A DNA stretch of 64,000 bases from Streptomyces sp. TLI_146 (lineage in GTDB: Bacteria; Actinomycetota; Actinomycetes; Streptomycetales; Streptomycetaceae), in NCBI RefSeq assembly GCF_002846415.1, contig NZ_PJMX01000001.1:5890001-5954000 (forward strand), in the 5' to 3' direction. Made by a program: the position numbers and the translations under genes. Below are positions 17,083-26,325 of the stretch, in pieces (position 1 is the first letter of the stretch; every line of letters begins with the position of its first letter). The notes under the pieces are model-generated. The model had not been told where the DNA came from. It saw only the letters and a list, made by a program, of their open reading frames with translations, and made no database searches.

Positions 17083-18096
17083 CTAGAACTCCTCGTCGAA
17101 GCCCACCGAGCCCTCGACCGCGACCTGGTACGCGGACGGGCGGCGCTCGAAGAAGTTCGTGAGCTCCTGGACGCCCTGCAGCTCCATGAAGGAGAACGGG
17201 TTCGACGAGCCGTACACCGGGGCGAAGCCGAGGCGCTGCAGGCGCTGGTCGGCGACGCACTGGAGGTACTCGCGCATCGACTCGGTGTTCATGCCCGGCA
17301 GGCCCTCGCCGCACAGGTCGCGGCCGAACTGGAGCTCGGCCTCCACCGCTTCCTTGATCATGTCGGTGACCTGCTGCTGGAGCAGGTCGTCGAAGAGCTC
17401 CGGCTCCTCCTTGCGGACGGTGTCCACGACCTCGAAGGCGAAGTTCATGTGCATCGTCTCGTCGCGGAACACCCAGTTGGTGCCGGTCGCGAGACCGTGC
17501 AGCAGGCCGCGGCTGCGGAACCAGTACACGTACGCGAAGGCGCCGTAGAAGAACAGGCCCTCGATGCAGGCCGCGAAGCAGATCAGGTTGAGCAGGAAGC
17601 GGCGGCGGTCGGCCTGCGTCTCCAGGCGCTCAAGCTTCTCGACCTCGTTGATCCACTTGAAGCAGAACTGCGCCTTCTCGCGGATCGAGGGGATGTTCTC
17701 CACCGCGTCGAAGGCCGCCGCGCGGTCGTCCGGGTCGGGCAGATAGGTGTCGAGCAGCGTCAGATAGAACTGGACGTGCACGGCCTCCTCGAAGAGCTGA
17801 CGGCTCAGGTAGAGCCGCGCCTCGGGGGAGTTGATGTGCTTGTACAGCGTCAGCACCAGGTTGTTCGCCACGATCGAGTCGCCGGTCGCGAAGAACGCGA
17901 CCAGACGGCCGATCATGTGCTGCTCGCCCGGCGACAGCTTGGCGAGGTCGGCGACGTCGGAGTGGAGGTCGACCTCCTCCACCGTCCAGGTGTTCTTGAT
18001 GGCGTCGCGGTAGCGCTCGTAGAAGTCCGGGTAGCGCATCGGACGCAGGGTCAGTTCGAAGCCCGGGTCGAGCAGGTTCTTGTCGGTGGAGCTCAT
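17083..18096 (-). CDS. nrdB: Ribonucleotide reductase class Ia, small subunit
   Basis: 337 residues of the ferritin-like R2 family. Diiron ligands are visible in LFEEAVHVQFY and FRDETMHMNFAFE, plus the E/CIEGLFFYGAFAY helix. It supplies the tyrosyl-radical/metal cofactor for NrdA, and its C-terminal tail ending SVGFDEEF should dock on NrdA. It overlaps the nrdA stop by one base (TAATG). In S. coelicolor a regulator gene, nrdS, follows nrdB; none is seen here. Confidence 0.95.
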   Translation of the reverse strand: MSSTDKNLLDPGFELTLRPMRYPDFYERYRDAIKNTWTVEEVDLHSDVADLAKLSPGEQHMIGRLVAFFATGDSIVANNLVLTLYKHINSPEARLYLSRQLFEEAVHVQFYLTLLDTYLPDPDDRAAAFDAVENIPSIREKAQFCFKWINEVEKLERLETQADRRRFLLNLICFAACIEGLFFYGAFAYVYWFRSRGLLHGLATGTNWVFRDETMHMNFAFEVVDTVRKEEPELFDDLLQQQVTDMIKEAVEAELQFGRDLCGEGLPGMNTESMREYLQCVADQRLQRLGFAPVYGSSNPFSFMELQGVQELTNFFERRPSAYQVAVEGSVGFDEEF

Positions 18097-20474
18097 TACT
18101 GGCAGGCCTCGCAGGACTCGGGGTTCTCAAGGGAGCAGGCGATCGCGTCGGCGTCGGGGGCCGCCTGCTGGACGGGGATCGGGGCGGTGGCCTGGGCGGC
18201 GCGGGCGATCCGGGTCGCCGGGCGCGAACGCAGGTAGTACGTCGTCTTCAGACCCTGCTTCCAGGCGTACGCGTACATCGACGACAGCTTGCCGATGGTG
18301 GGCGTCTCCAGGAACAGGTTCAGCGACTGCGACTGGTCAAGGAAGGGGGTGCGGGCCGCCGCCATGTCGATCAGGCCGCGCTGCGGGATCTCCCACGCCG
18401 TGCGGTAGAGCGCCCGCACGTCGGCGGGGATCCAGCTGAAGTCCTGGACCGAGCCGCTGGCCTCGCGCAGCGCCTCGCGGGACTGCGCGTCCCACACGCC
18501 GAGCTTCTTCAGGTCCTCCACCAGGTAGCCGTTGACCTGGAGGAACTCACCCGACAGCGTCTCGCGCTTGAACAGGTTGGAGACCTGCGGCTCGATGCAC
18601 TCGTAGACACCGGCGATGGAGGCGATGGTCGCGGTCGGGGCGATCGCGAGCAGCAGCGAGTTGCGCATGCCCACCGAGGCGATCCGCTCGCGCAGCGCCG
18701 CCCAGCGCTCCGGCCAGTTCAGCTCGACGTCGTAGTGGTCGGGGTGCAGCACACCGCGCGCGGCACGGGTCTTGTCCCACGCGGGCAGCGGGCCCGAGCG
18801 CTCGGCGAGGTCGCAGGACGCCTCGTACGCCGTGAGCATGATGCGCTCGGCCAGCTTGGTCGACAGGGCCTTCGCCTCGGGGGAGTCGAAGGGCAGGCGC
18901 AGCTTGAAGAAGACGTCCTGGAGGCCCATCGCGCCCAGGCCCACCGGACGCCACTTGGCGTTGGAGCGGCCGGCCTGCTCGGTCGGGTAGAAGTTGATGT
19001 CGACGACCCGGTCCAGGAACGTCACGGCGGTGCGGACGGTCGAGTCCAGGCGCTCCCAGTCGATCTCGCCCGAGGCGAGGACGAAGGCGCCGAGGTTGAC
19101 CGAGCCGAGGTTGCAGACGGCCGTCTCGCCGTCGTCCGTGACCTCCAGGATCTCCGTGCAGAGATTCGAGGAGTGGACGGTGTGGCCGGGCTCCGCCGTC
19201 TGGTTGGCGGTGCGGTTGGAGGCGTCCTTGAAGGTCATCCAGCCGTTGCCGGTCTGCGCCAGGGTGCGCATCATCCGGCCGTACAGGTCCCGCGCCGGGA
19301 TCGTCTTCTGGGCCAGACCGGCCGCCTCGGCCTTGCGGTAGGCGGCGTCGAACTCGTCGCCCCACAGGTCGACCAGCTCGGGCACGTCGGCGGGGGAGAA
19401 CAGCGACCAGCTGCCGTCCGCGTCCACGCGGCGCATGAACTCGTCCGGGATCCAGTGCGCCAGGTTCAGGTTGTGCGTACGCCGGGCGTCCTCACCGGTG
19501 TTGTCGCGCAGCTCCAGGAACTCCTCGATGTCGGAGTGCCAGGTCTCCAGGTAGACCGCCGCCGCGCCCTTGCGCCGCCCGCCCTGGTTGACGGCCGCGA
19601 CCGAGGCGTCCAGCGTCTTCAGGAACGGGACGATGCCGTTGGAGTGGCCGTTGGTGCCCCGGATGAGCGAGCCGCGCGAGCGGATGCGGGAGTACGAGAG
19701 GCCGATGCCGCCCGCGTGCTTGGACAGGCGCGCCACCTGGTGGTAGCGGTCGTAGATCGAGTCCAGCTCGTCCTGCGGGGAGTCCAGCAGGTAGCAGCTG
19801 GACATCTGCGGATGGCGGGTGCCGGAGTTGAAGAGCGTGGGGGAGGACGGCAGGTAGTCCAGCCGGCTCATCAGGCCGTACAGCGAGGCGACCTCGTCGA
19901 GCGCGCGCACCGAGTCGTCCTCGGCCAGGCCCGCCGCGACCCGGAGCATGAAGTGCTGCGGGGTCTCGATGACCTGGCGGGTGATCGGGTGCCGCAGCAG
20001 GTAGCGCGAGTAGAGCGTGCGCAGGCCGAAGTAGCCGAAGCGGTCGTCGGCGCCGGCCGCGAGGGAGTCCGCCACCAGCGCGTCGAGGCGGGCCGCGTGC
20101 AGCCGTACGAAGTCGGCGGTGCGGTCCGCGATCAGGCCCTCGCGGTGGCCGACCTCGACCGACTCGGAGAACGAGACCGAGCCCTGGGTCGCGGCCTCCT
20201 CGGCGATCGTGAGCGTCAGCAGCCGGGCGGCGAGGCGGGAGTACGCCGGGTCCTCGGAGATCAGACCGGCGGCGGCCTCGGTGGCGAGCCCCCGCAGCTC
20301 CGCCTCGTCCGAGCGCGCGTTGCGGCCGCGCAGCGCGGCGGCGGCGACACGGCCGGGGTCGGTGTCCGGCAGATCGGCGGTGAGGTCGGTCAGGGTCCGC
20401 AGCAGCGCGGTCCCGGGGGCATCGGCCGGCTCTTCGGCGATCGCTGAGGCGGGATCCGCAGGGGCGATGGTCAC
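18096..20474 (-). CDS. nrdA: Ribonucleotide reductase class Ia, large subunit
   Basis: About 792 residues. Active-site stretches include SSNLCTEI, NLGSVNLG and the C-terminal redox arm ending CSLENPESCEACQ. It reduces ribonucleotides to deoxyribonucleotides with NrdB under oxic conditions. GTG 20474 is chosen because GAGGAG lies 9 nt upstream; the frame is open further but would run into the riboswitch. The roughly 300-nt leader contains a B12 riboswitch and the promoter region two NrdR boxes, so expression should fall when cobalamin (and the B12-dependent class II enzyme) is available. Confidence 0.95.
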   Translation of the reverse strand: MTIAPADPASAIAEEPADAPGTALLRTLTDLTADLPDTDPGRVAAAALRGRNARSDEAELRGLATEAAAGLISEDPAYSRLAARLLTLTIAEEAATQGSVSFSESVEVGHREGLIADRTADFVRLHAARLDALVADSLAAGADDRFGYFGLRTLYSRYLLRHPITRQVIETPQHFMLRVAAGLAEDDSVRALDEVASLYGLMSRLDYLPSSPTLFNSGTRHPQMSSCYLLDSPQDELDSIYDRYHQVARLSKHAGGIGLSYSRIRSRGSLIRGTNGHSNGIVPFLKTLDASVAAVNQGGRRKGAAAVYLETWHSDIEEFLELRDNTGEDARRTHNLNLAHWIPDEFMRRVDADGSWSLFSPADVPELVDLWGDEFDAAYRKAEAAGLAQKTIPARDLYGRMMRTLAQTGNGWMTFKDASNRTANQTAEPGHTVHSSNLCTEILEVTDDGETAVCNLGSVNLGAFVLASGEIDWERLDSTVRTAVTFLDRVVDINFYPTEQAGRSNAKWRPVGLGAMGLQDVFFKLRLPFDSPEAKALSTKLAERIMLTAYEASCDLAERSGPLPAWDKTRAARGVLHPDHYDVELNWPERWAALRERIASVGMRNSLLLAIAPTATIASIAGVYECIEPQVSNLFKRETLSGEFLQVNGYLVEDLKKLGVWDAQSREALREASGSVQDFSWIPADVRALYRTAWEIPQRGLIDMAAARTPFLDQSQSLNLFLETPTIGKLSSMYAYAWKQGLKTTYYLRSRPATRIARAAQATAPIPVQQAAPDADAIACSLENPESCEACQ

Positions 20475-20594
20475 GTGGGGGCACTCCTCGCTCGGCACGG
20501 GGCCTTGGGGAGGTGCGGGCACACGGACACACCCCCTCGGGGGTACGCCGCGTCCACTGCCCATTCCGCGAGGCCCGGACGTCTGGCACCCGGA

Positions 20595-20740
20595 CCGGAC
20601 GGCCAGGGCGCGCTGTCGGCAGGTCCTCGGACTGACCAAGTACGCAAATGCGTACGAGTACACCGTTGCGGGACAGTTCCGGATTTGCACCGGATTCCCC
20701 TGCGGCGACAGCGAGCACGAGCATACATCTTGTGCCGGGC
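20595..20740 (-). ncRNA. Cobalamin riboswitch in nrdAB leader
   Basis: On the minus strand the conserved adenosylcobalamin aptamer elements occur in order: GGGGAATCCGGTGCAAATCC followed by GGAACTGTCCCGCAACGG (complement of 20663-20700), then the B12 box GTCAGTCCGAGGACCTGCC (complement of 20618-20636). A GC hairpin CCCCC-GAG-GGGG further down, before the nrdA ribosome site, could be the expression platform. This matches the B12 control described for nrdABS in S. coelicolor. The outer limits are approximate. Confidence 0.92.
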
Positions 20741-20767
20741 TGTCGTGTTGCCCCCACATGTTGTGTC
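20720..20767 (-). promoter_or_regulatory. Two NrdR boxes upstream of nrdAB
   Basis: The minus strand reads GACACAACATGTGGGG (20752-20767) and GCACAAGATGTATGCT (20720-20735). Both resemble the NrdR consensus ACACWATATATWGTGT, and their centres are 32 bp apart, the three-turn spacing typical of NrdR pairs. nrdR itself is not in the window. The second box touches the 5' edge of the riboswitch. Confidence 0.7.
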
Positions 20768-20820
20768 GCGGTGAAACCGTGGAGTGGCAGAGCGTCAACT
20801 CGTCCTCCATGAAAGCGACA

Positions 20821-20849
20821 ACGGGCCGCCGGGATTCCCGGCGGCCCGT
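20821..20849 (-). terminator. Terminator of the symporter operon
   Basis: A perfect 13-bp stem (ACGGGCCGCCGGG with partner) and 3-nt loop lie 23 nt past the symporter stop, just upstream of the nrdAB promoter region. Confidence 0.75.
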
Positions 20850-20871
20850 GTGCATACGGTGAAGGGTCGGC

Positions 20872-22521
20872 TCAGTGCGTCGAGCCCGCCGTCGCCGGGG
20901 GCAGTTCCGTCTGTACGCCCGGGTCGCCCGCGTCCGCCGTGTAGTCCTCCGGGGACGTCTCGTCGACGCCGTCGGGGGCCTTCAGGGCCCGCAGGACGAC
21001 CGTGAGGACGACGGTGACCGCGACGTTCAGGAGGAACGCGGTGAGGCCGATGTAGCCGATCTCACCGATGCCGGGGATCTCCTTGGAGCTGCCGCCGAAG
21101 TGCTTCTGGGTGGGCGAGGCGACCCCGTACGCGGCGAGCGTGCCGTACGCCATGCCCACCGCCCAGCCCGCCAGCAGCGCCCAGCGGTGGAACCAGCGGG
21201 TGAAGAGACCGCCCACCAGGGACGGGAAGGTCTGCAGGATCCAGATGCCGCCGAGCAGCTGGAAGTTGATCGCGACCGTCTTGTCCATCGTCAGGACGAA
21301 GACCAGCGCGCCCACCTTCACCAGCAGCGAGACCAGCTTGGAGACCTTGGTCTCCTGCTCCGGCGTGGCGTCCGGCTTGAGGAAGTCCTTGTAGATGTTG
21401 CGGGTGAAAAGGTTCGCGGCCGCGATCGACATGATCGCCGCCGGGACGAGCGCGCCGATGCCGATGGCGGCGAACGCCACGCCCGCGAACCAGTCCGGGA
21501 ACATGTCCTCGAACAGCTGCGGGATCGCCAGCTGGCCGTTCTTGACCTTGACCCCGGCCGCGATCGCCATGAAGCCGAGCAGCGCGAGCAGGCCCAGCAT
21601 CAGCGAGTACAGCGGCAGGATCGTGGTGTTGCGGCGGATGACGTTGCGGCTGCGGGAGGAGAGGGTCGCCGTGATCGAGTGCGGGTACATGAAGAGCGCC
21701 AGCGCCGAGCCGAGGGCGAGCGTCGCGTACGTCCACTGCCCCGCCTCGGGGGGCACGAGCGCGCCCGTGGGCTTCCCGGCCGCGTTGGGCGTCTCGAACT
21801 TGTGCCGGGCCGCCGCGAAGATGTCGTCGAAGCCGCCGAGCTTGATCGGGATGTAGATGATCGCCACCAGGATGACGATGTAGATCAGCGTGTCCTTCAC
21901 GAACGCGATCAGTGCGGGGGCGCGCAGACCCGAGGAGTAGGTGTACGCGGCGAGCACCGCGAACGCGATCAGCAGCGGCAGGTCCTTGACGAACCAGTTG
22001 CTGGACCCGCCGATGCCCATCACGTCCAGCACCGCCTGGATGCCGACCAGCTGGAGCGCGATGTACGGCATCGTGGCGAGGATGCCGGTGACCGCGACCG
22101 CGAGCGAGAGGCCCTTGGAGCCGAACCGGCCGCGCACGAAGTCGGACGTCGTCACATAGCCGTGCTTGTGCGAGACCGACCAGAGCCGGGGGAGGAACGT
22201 GAAGATCAGCGGGTAGACCAGGATCGTGTACGGCACCGCGAAGAAACCGGCCGCGCCCGCCGCGTACACCGCCGCCGGAACCGCGACGAACGTGTACGCG
22301 GTGTAGAGGTCGCCGCCGAGCAGGAACCAGGTGACCCAGGTGCCGAACGAGCGCCCGCCCAGGCCCCATTCGTCCAGGCTCTGCTCGTTCTCGGCGCGGC
22401 GCCAGCGGGCGGCCAGGAAGCCGATGACCGTGACGGCCAGGAAGAAGAAGATGAAGACGCCGAGCGCGACGCCGTTCACCCCGTCGGCGGCTGCGAGAGT
22501 CACTCGCGACGAGGAGGTCAC
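20872..22521 (-). CDS. Sodium:solute symporter, MctP-like monocarboxylate transporter
   Basis: 549 residues with about 13 membrane helices, of the SSS family. LGGDLYTAYTFVAVPAAVYA and SHKHGYVTTSDFVRGRFGSKG are typical of the MctP/ActP-like branch that takes up pyruvate, acetate or lactate. GTG 22521 overlaps the stop of the small upstream gene (GTGA), a standard pairing with DUF3311 proteins. The cytoplasmic tail is acidic. The substrate is inferred from the family only. Confidence 0.85.
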   Translation of the reverse strand: MTSSSRVTLAAADGVNGVALGVFIFFFLAVTVIGFLAARWRRAENEQSLDEWGLGGRSFGTWVTWFLLGGDLYTAYTFVAVPAAVYAAGAAGFFAVPYTILVYPLIFTFLPRLWSVSHKHGYVTTSDFVRGRFGSKGLSLAVAVTGILATMPYIALQLVGIQAVLDVMGIGGSSNWFVKDLPLLIAFAVLAAYTYSSGLRAPALIAFVKDTLIYIVILVAIIYIPIKLGGFDDIFAAARHKFETPNAAGKPTGALVPPEAGQWTYATLALGSALALFMYPHSITATLSSRSRNVIRRNTTILPLYSLMLGLLALLGFMAIAAGVKVKNGQLAIPQLFEDMFPDWFAGVAFAAIGIGALVPAAIMSIAAANLFTRNIYKDFLKPDATPEQETKVSKLVSLLVKVGALVFVLTMDKTVAINFQLLGGIWILQTFPSLVGGLFTRWFHRWALLAGWAVGMAYGTLAAYGVASPTQKHFGGSSKEIPGIGEIGYIGLTAFLLNVAVTVVLTVVLRALKAPDGVDETSPEDYTADAGDPGVQTELPPATAGSTH

Positions 22522-22772
22522 TTGCCCTCACCCGCCTTGCGGCCCTGCTGGTCGTGCTGCCACAGCTTGTACGCGAGCATGGTGAGCGCGGTCGAGATGA
22601 CCACCCAGAGCATCTGGTACCAGTAGAAGAACGGGATCCCGGCGAGGGCCGGGTCGGTCTTCGCGTACGAACCGACCCAGAGCATCGCCACGAAGGGCGC
22701 GATCAGGCAGAGGGCGATGACCACGCGCGCGGGCGTGATCACCGGTCTCCGCTCTTGCGTTGATTCCGGCAT
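22518..22772 (-). CDS. DUF3311 small membrane protein, symporter partner
   Basis: 84 residues with two hydrophobic helices (VVIALCLIAPFVAMLWVG and the FFYWYQMLWVVISTALTML stretch). Proteins of this kind are encoded immediately before SSS-family symporters and are thought to be small subunits. ATG 22772 has GGAG 7 nt upstream; an earlier in-frame start at 22793 lacks one. Confidence 0.85.
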   Translation of the reverse strand: MPESTQERRPVITPARVVIALCLIAPFVAMLWVGSYAKTDPALAGIPFFYWYQMLWVVISTALTMLAYKLWQHDQQGRKAGEGK

Positions 22773-22915
22773 ACGTTGGCTCCGTCCCCTCACTTCACCT
22801 GTGTAATGCGCAGGAAATCTAGGGGACGGATAACCGTCGCGAAACCCCCGTCCGGATAGCGGACGTGGCGAAAGAGTGCGGGGTCGGTGCAGGCCGGAGG
22901 CTATTTCCGGCTATG

Positions 22916-23680
22916 TCAGTCTGTCGGCCGCTTCAGCCGCGCGACGAACTTGTAGCGGTCGCCCCGGTACACCGAGCGCACCCACTCCACCGGTTCGCCG
23001 TTCCCGTCCAGTGAGTGGCGGGAGAGCATCAGCATTGGCAGGCCCACGTCCGTGCCGAGCAGGCCGGCCTCGCGCGGGGTGGCGAGCGACGTCTCGATCG
23101 TCTCCTCGGCCTCGGCGAGCCGCACCCCGTACACCTCCGCGAGGGCGGTGTAGAGGGAGGTGTACTTGACCAGCGAGCGGCGCAGCGCGGGGAAGCGCTT
23201 GGCCGACAGATGGGTCGTCTCGATCGCCATCGGCTCGCCGCTGGCCAGCCGCAGCCGCTCGATGCGCAGCACCCTGCCGCCCGCCGCGATGTCGAGCAGC
23301 CCCGCCAGCGTGTCGTCGGCGGTGACGTAGCCGATGTCCAGGAGCTGGGAGGTCGGCTCCAGGCCCTGGGCGCGCATGTCCTCGGTGTACGAGGTGAGTT
23401 GCAGCGCCTGGGAGACCTTGGGCTTGGCGACGAACGTGCCCTTGCCCTGGATGCGCTCCAGGCGCCCCTCGACCACCAGCTCCTGGAGGGCCTGGCGCAC
23501 GGTGGTGCGGGAGGTGTCGAACTCGGCGGCCAGGGTGCGCTCGGGCGGCACCGGGGTGCCCGGCGGAAGGGTCTCCGTCATGTCGAGGAGATGCTTCTTG
23601 AGGCGGTAGTACTTGGGCACGCGAGCGGTACGGGCGCCGGGGCCCGCCTCTGTCTCCGTACCGCTCCCGTCGGTGGCCAT
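22916..23680 (-). CDS. dasR: GntR/HutC-family global regulator DasR
   Basis: 254 residues, the same length as S. coelicolor DasR and nearly identical to it from recall after the first 20 residues. Winged helix at about 20-85 (PPERTLAAEFDTSRTTVRQA; RIQGKGTFVA), UTRA effector domain after residue 95. DasR represses aminosugar, chitin and some antibiotic genes and is released by GlcN-6-P or GlcNAc-6-P. ATG 23680 has GGAAGG upstream. It is divergent from dasA, with two dre-type sites between them. Confidence 0.97.
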   Translation of the reverse strand: MATDGSGTETEAGPGARTARVPKYYRLKKHLLDMTETLPPGTPVPPERTLAAEFDTSRTTVRQALQELVVEGRLERIQGKGTFVAKPKVSQALQLTSYTEDMRAQGLEPTSQLLDIGYVTADDTLAGLLDIAAGGRVLRIERLRLASGEPMAIETTHLSAKRFPALRRSLVKYTSLYTALAEVYGVRLAEAEETIETSLATPREAGLLGTDVGLPMLMLSRHSLDGNGEPVEWVRSVYRGDRYKFVARLKRPTD

Positions 23681-23837
23681 GGCCCGCCTTCCCGAGTGCT
23701 GCGCTGCTGCCGTCACCGGCTCCTCCGTCTGTCGCGGCTCACATGGTGGCACGGACCGGTCACGGGTCGTCGCCCTCCCTCAGGTGTCGGTCCGATAACG
23801 GACGCGACAGCCCTTCTTATACACCCTTGACACCCCT

Positions 23838-23877
23838 AAAGGTCTAGGCCAAGCTCCGGGTACTGGTCTAAACCATT
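23838..23877 (+). promoter_or_regulatory. Two DasR-responsive elements (dre) upstream of dasA
   Basis: ACTGGTCTAAACCATT (23862-23877) matches 14 of 16 positions of the palindromic dre ACTGGTCTAGACCAGT. AAAGGTCTAGGCCAAG (23838-23853) matches 11 and is 24 bp away. The pair lies 86-126 bp before the dasA start. Confidence 0.85.
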
Positions 23878-23963
23878 AAAGACCAGGTCCCAGCCCCACA
23901 GGCAGTACACGGCGTATGTCTTCGCGGTGGGCGGGGGGTTGCAGCATCCCTGAGGAGGGTGGC

Positions 23964-25247
23964 GTGAAGCGCAAGCTCATCGCGGCGATCGGCGTCGCGG
24001 GCATGTTGGTCAGCATCGCGGCGTGCGGCGACGACGACAAGAAGGACGACGGTGCCAAGGGCGGCGACGCCAAGTCGCTGACCGTCTGGCTGACGGTCGA
24101 CGCGCAGAAGAACTGGCCGGACCTGGTGAAGGCGGCCGACGACGCCATCGTCGCCAAGCACCCGGGTCTGAAGATCAGCCACGAGTACTACGGCTGGCCG
24201 GACAAGAACGCCAAGCTCGACGCGGTGCTCGCCACCGACAAGGCCCCCGACGTGGTCGAGATGGGCAACACCGAGATGCTCGCCTACTCGGTCAAGGGCG
24301 CCTTCGCCGAGATCGACCCGTCGAAGTTCGACAACTCCTCCGCCTGGCTCGACGGCCTCAAGGCCTCCGTCACGTACGACGGCAAGACCTACGGCGTCCC
24401 CTACTACGCCGGTGGCCGCGTGGCGACCTGGCGCAAGGACATCGCCGCCGAGGCGGGCGTGAGCGCCGCCCCGAAGACGTACACCGAGCTGACCGCCGAC
24501 CTGGACAAGATCCAGGAGAAGAAGGGCGACAAGTTCAGCGCCTGGTACCAGCCGTCCCGCGACTGGTACGCGGCCATGTCGTACGTGTACGACGCCGACG
24601 GCTCCATCGCCAAGGAGGACGGCGGCAAGTTCAAGGCGAACCTGTCCTCGCCGGAGTCCCTCAAGGGGCTGAACGAGTACAAGAACATCCTCGGCAAGTA
24701 CATGCACGGCGACAAGACGAAGGACGAGTCCGACCGTCCGATCGTCTACGGCCAGGGCAAGTCCGCGCTGATCTTCGGCGCCGGCTGGGAGGGCGGCACC
24801 GCCGCGACCCCGGAGAACGACAAGGTCGGCAAGCTCGCCGACAAGATCGAGAACTTTGTGATGCCCGGCCCGTCCGGCAAGGCCATGCCGGTCTTCCTCG
24901 GCGGCTCCGACCTGGCCGTCCCGGTCAAGTCCAAGGCGCAGGCGCTCGCGGCCGAGTGGATCAACGCGTTCACCGGCACCCAGGGCCAGAAGGGCCTGAT
25001 CGCCAAGCAGAACCTGCCCAACAACAAGACGGCCCTCGCGCCGCTGAAGTCGGACCCGAAGACGGCCGTCCCGGCCACCGCGGCCGAGTCCAGCTGGTTC
25101 GTGCCCATGGCGCCGGGCTGGGGCCAGGTCGAGAAGGCCAAGGTCCTCCAGGACATGCTGCAGGCCATCGGCACCGGCAAGAAGTCGGTCGAGCAGGCGG
25201 CGAAGGACGCGGACGCCGCGATCGACAAGGTCATCAACACCAAGTGA
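23964..25247 (+). CDS. dasA: Chitobiose ABC transporter, solute-binding lipoprotein
   Basis: 427 residues. The signal peptide ends in a lipobox (SIAAC, lipid on C21) followed by an acidic linker. The rest is a family-1 solute-binding protein. In Streptomyces DasA binds N,N'-diacetylchitobiose for import by DasBC with the shared ATPase MsiK, which is not encoded here. GTG 23964 has GAGGAGG upstream. Transcription is expected to be repressed by DasR through the dre sites, and a strong hairpin separates it from dasB. Confidence 0.95.
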   Translation: MKRKLIAAIGVAGMLVSIAACGDDDKKDDGAKGGDAKSLTVWLTVDAQKNWPDLVKAADDAIVAKHPGLKISHEYYGWPDKNAKLDAVLATDKAPDVVEMGNTEMLAYSVKGAFAEIDPSKFDNSSAWLDGLKASVTYDGKTYGVPYYAGGRVATWRKDIAAEAGVSAAPKTYTELTADLDKIQEKKGDKFSAWYQPSRDWYAAMSYVYDADGSIAKEDGGKFKANLSSPESLKGLNEYKNILGKYMHGDKTKDESDRPIVYGQGKSALIFGAGWEGGTAATPENDKVGKLADKIENFVMPGPSGKAMPVFLGGSDLAVPVKSKAQALAAEWINAFTGTQGQKGLIAKQNLPNNKTALAPLKSDPKTAVPATAAESSWFVPMAPGWGQVEKAKVLQDMLQAIGTGKKSVEQAAKDADAAIDKVINTK

Positions 25248-25252
25248 CCTGT

Positions 25253-25291
25253 GGGCGAGGGCCCCGTCGGACAGCGACGGGGCCCTCGCCC
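25253..25291 (+). terminator. Intercistronic hairpin between dasA and dasB
   Basis: A perfect 17-bp stem (GGGCGAGGGCCCCGTCG with partner) with a 5-nt loop lies 5 nt after the dasA stop. No T tract follows. It probably attenuates read-through or stabilises dasA mRNA, allowing more binding protein than permease. Confidence 0.8.
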
Positions 25292-25326
25292 GGCCAGTAC
25301 CGGAGAGGGACCGCTAGGAGCGCGCG

Positions 25327-26325
25327 ATGAGTGCCGCAGAGACAACCACCGCCAAGGTGCCGCCGGCGCGGCGCGACCCACGACCGGGTGGGGAATCCGG
25401 GAAGCCCCCGAAGGGGCCGGGCAGAAAGCGCAGTGCGGGACAGGCGGCGGTGCCCTGGGCGCTGCTCGCCCCCTGCCTCCTGGCGCTCGCCCTCGTACTG
25501 GGCTATCCGCTGGTACGCCTGGTCACCCTGTCCTTCCAGAAGTTCGGCCAGCCGCAGCTCTGGGGGTTCAAGGACCCGGAGTCGGTCGGCTTCGACAACT
25601 TCACCAACGTCCTGAGCGACAGCGAGTTCTGGACCGTCGTCGTCCGTACGGTCCTGTTCGCCTTCACCGCGGTCGTGCTGACCATGGTTCTGGGCATGCT
25701 GATCGCCCTGCTGCTCCAGCGGGTCTCCGGCTGGGTGAAGACCCTGGTCAACATCGCTCTGGTGGCGAGCTGGGGCATGCCGATCGTCGTCGCCATCACC
25801 ATCTTCAAGTGGATGTTCGACAGTGACTTCGGCGTACTGAACTGGCTGCTCAGCCAGTTGCCGGGGGTCGACATGATCGGCCACAACTGGTTCGCCAGCG
25901 GCACCCAGGGCCTCGCCGTGATCATGCTGCTCGTCGTCTGGGGCGCGGTGCCGTTCGTCGTCATCACGCTGAGCGCGGGCCTGACCCAGGTCCCCAAGGA
26001 GCTCGAAGAGGCCGCCCGGCTCGACGGCGCCGGCGCCTGGGGCGTCTTCCGCCACGTCACCCTGCCGATCCTCAAGCCGATCATCGTGATGCTGGCGACC
26101 CTCTCGGTCATCTGGGACATGGGTGTCTTCCCGCAGGTCTTCGTGATGCGCGGCAACCACCCCGAGCCCGAGTTCCAGCTCCTCACCACGTACTCGTACG
26201 ACAAGGCGTTCGTGGTCAACGACTACTCGCAGGGCTCCGCGATCGCGCTGCTCACCGTGCTCCTGCTGCTCGGTGTGATCGCCGTGTACATGCGCCAGAT
26301 GCTGAAGATCGGGGACGTCGAGTGA
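25327..26325 (+). CDS. dasB: Chitobiose ABC transporter permease DasB
   Basis: 332 residues, six membrane helices after a basic, Pro-rich 40-residue N-terminus. The EAA loop that contacts the ATPase is KELEEAARLDGAGAWGVFRH. It pairs with DasC; the stop overlaps the dasC GTG start. Confidence 0.93.
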   Translation: MSAAETTTAKVPPARRDPRPGGESGKPPKGPGRKRSAGQAAVPWALLAPCLLALALVLGYPLVRLVTLSFQKFGQPQLWGFKDPESVGFDNFTNVLSDSEFWTVVVRTVLFAFTAVVLTMVLGMLIALLLQRVSGWVKTLVNIALVASWGMPIVVAITIFKWMFDSDFGVLNWLLSQLPGVDMIGHNWFASGTQGLAVIMLLVVWGAVPFVVITLSAGLTQVPKELEEAARLDGAGAWGVFRHVTLPILKPIIVMLATLSVIWDMGVFPQVFVMRGNHPEPEFQLLTTYSYDKAFVVNDYSQGSAIALLTVLLLLGVIAVYMRQMLKIGDVE

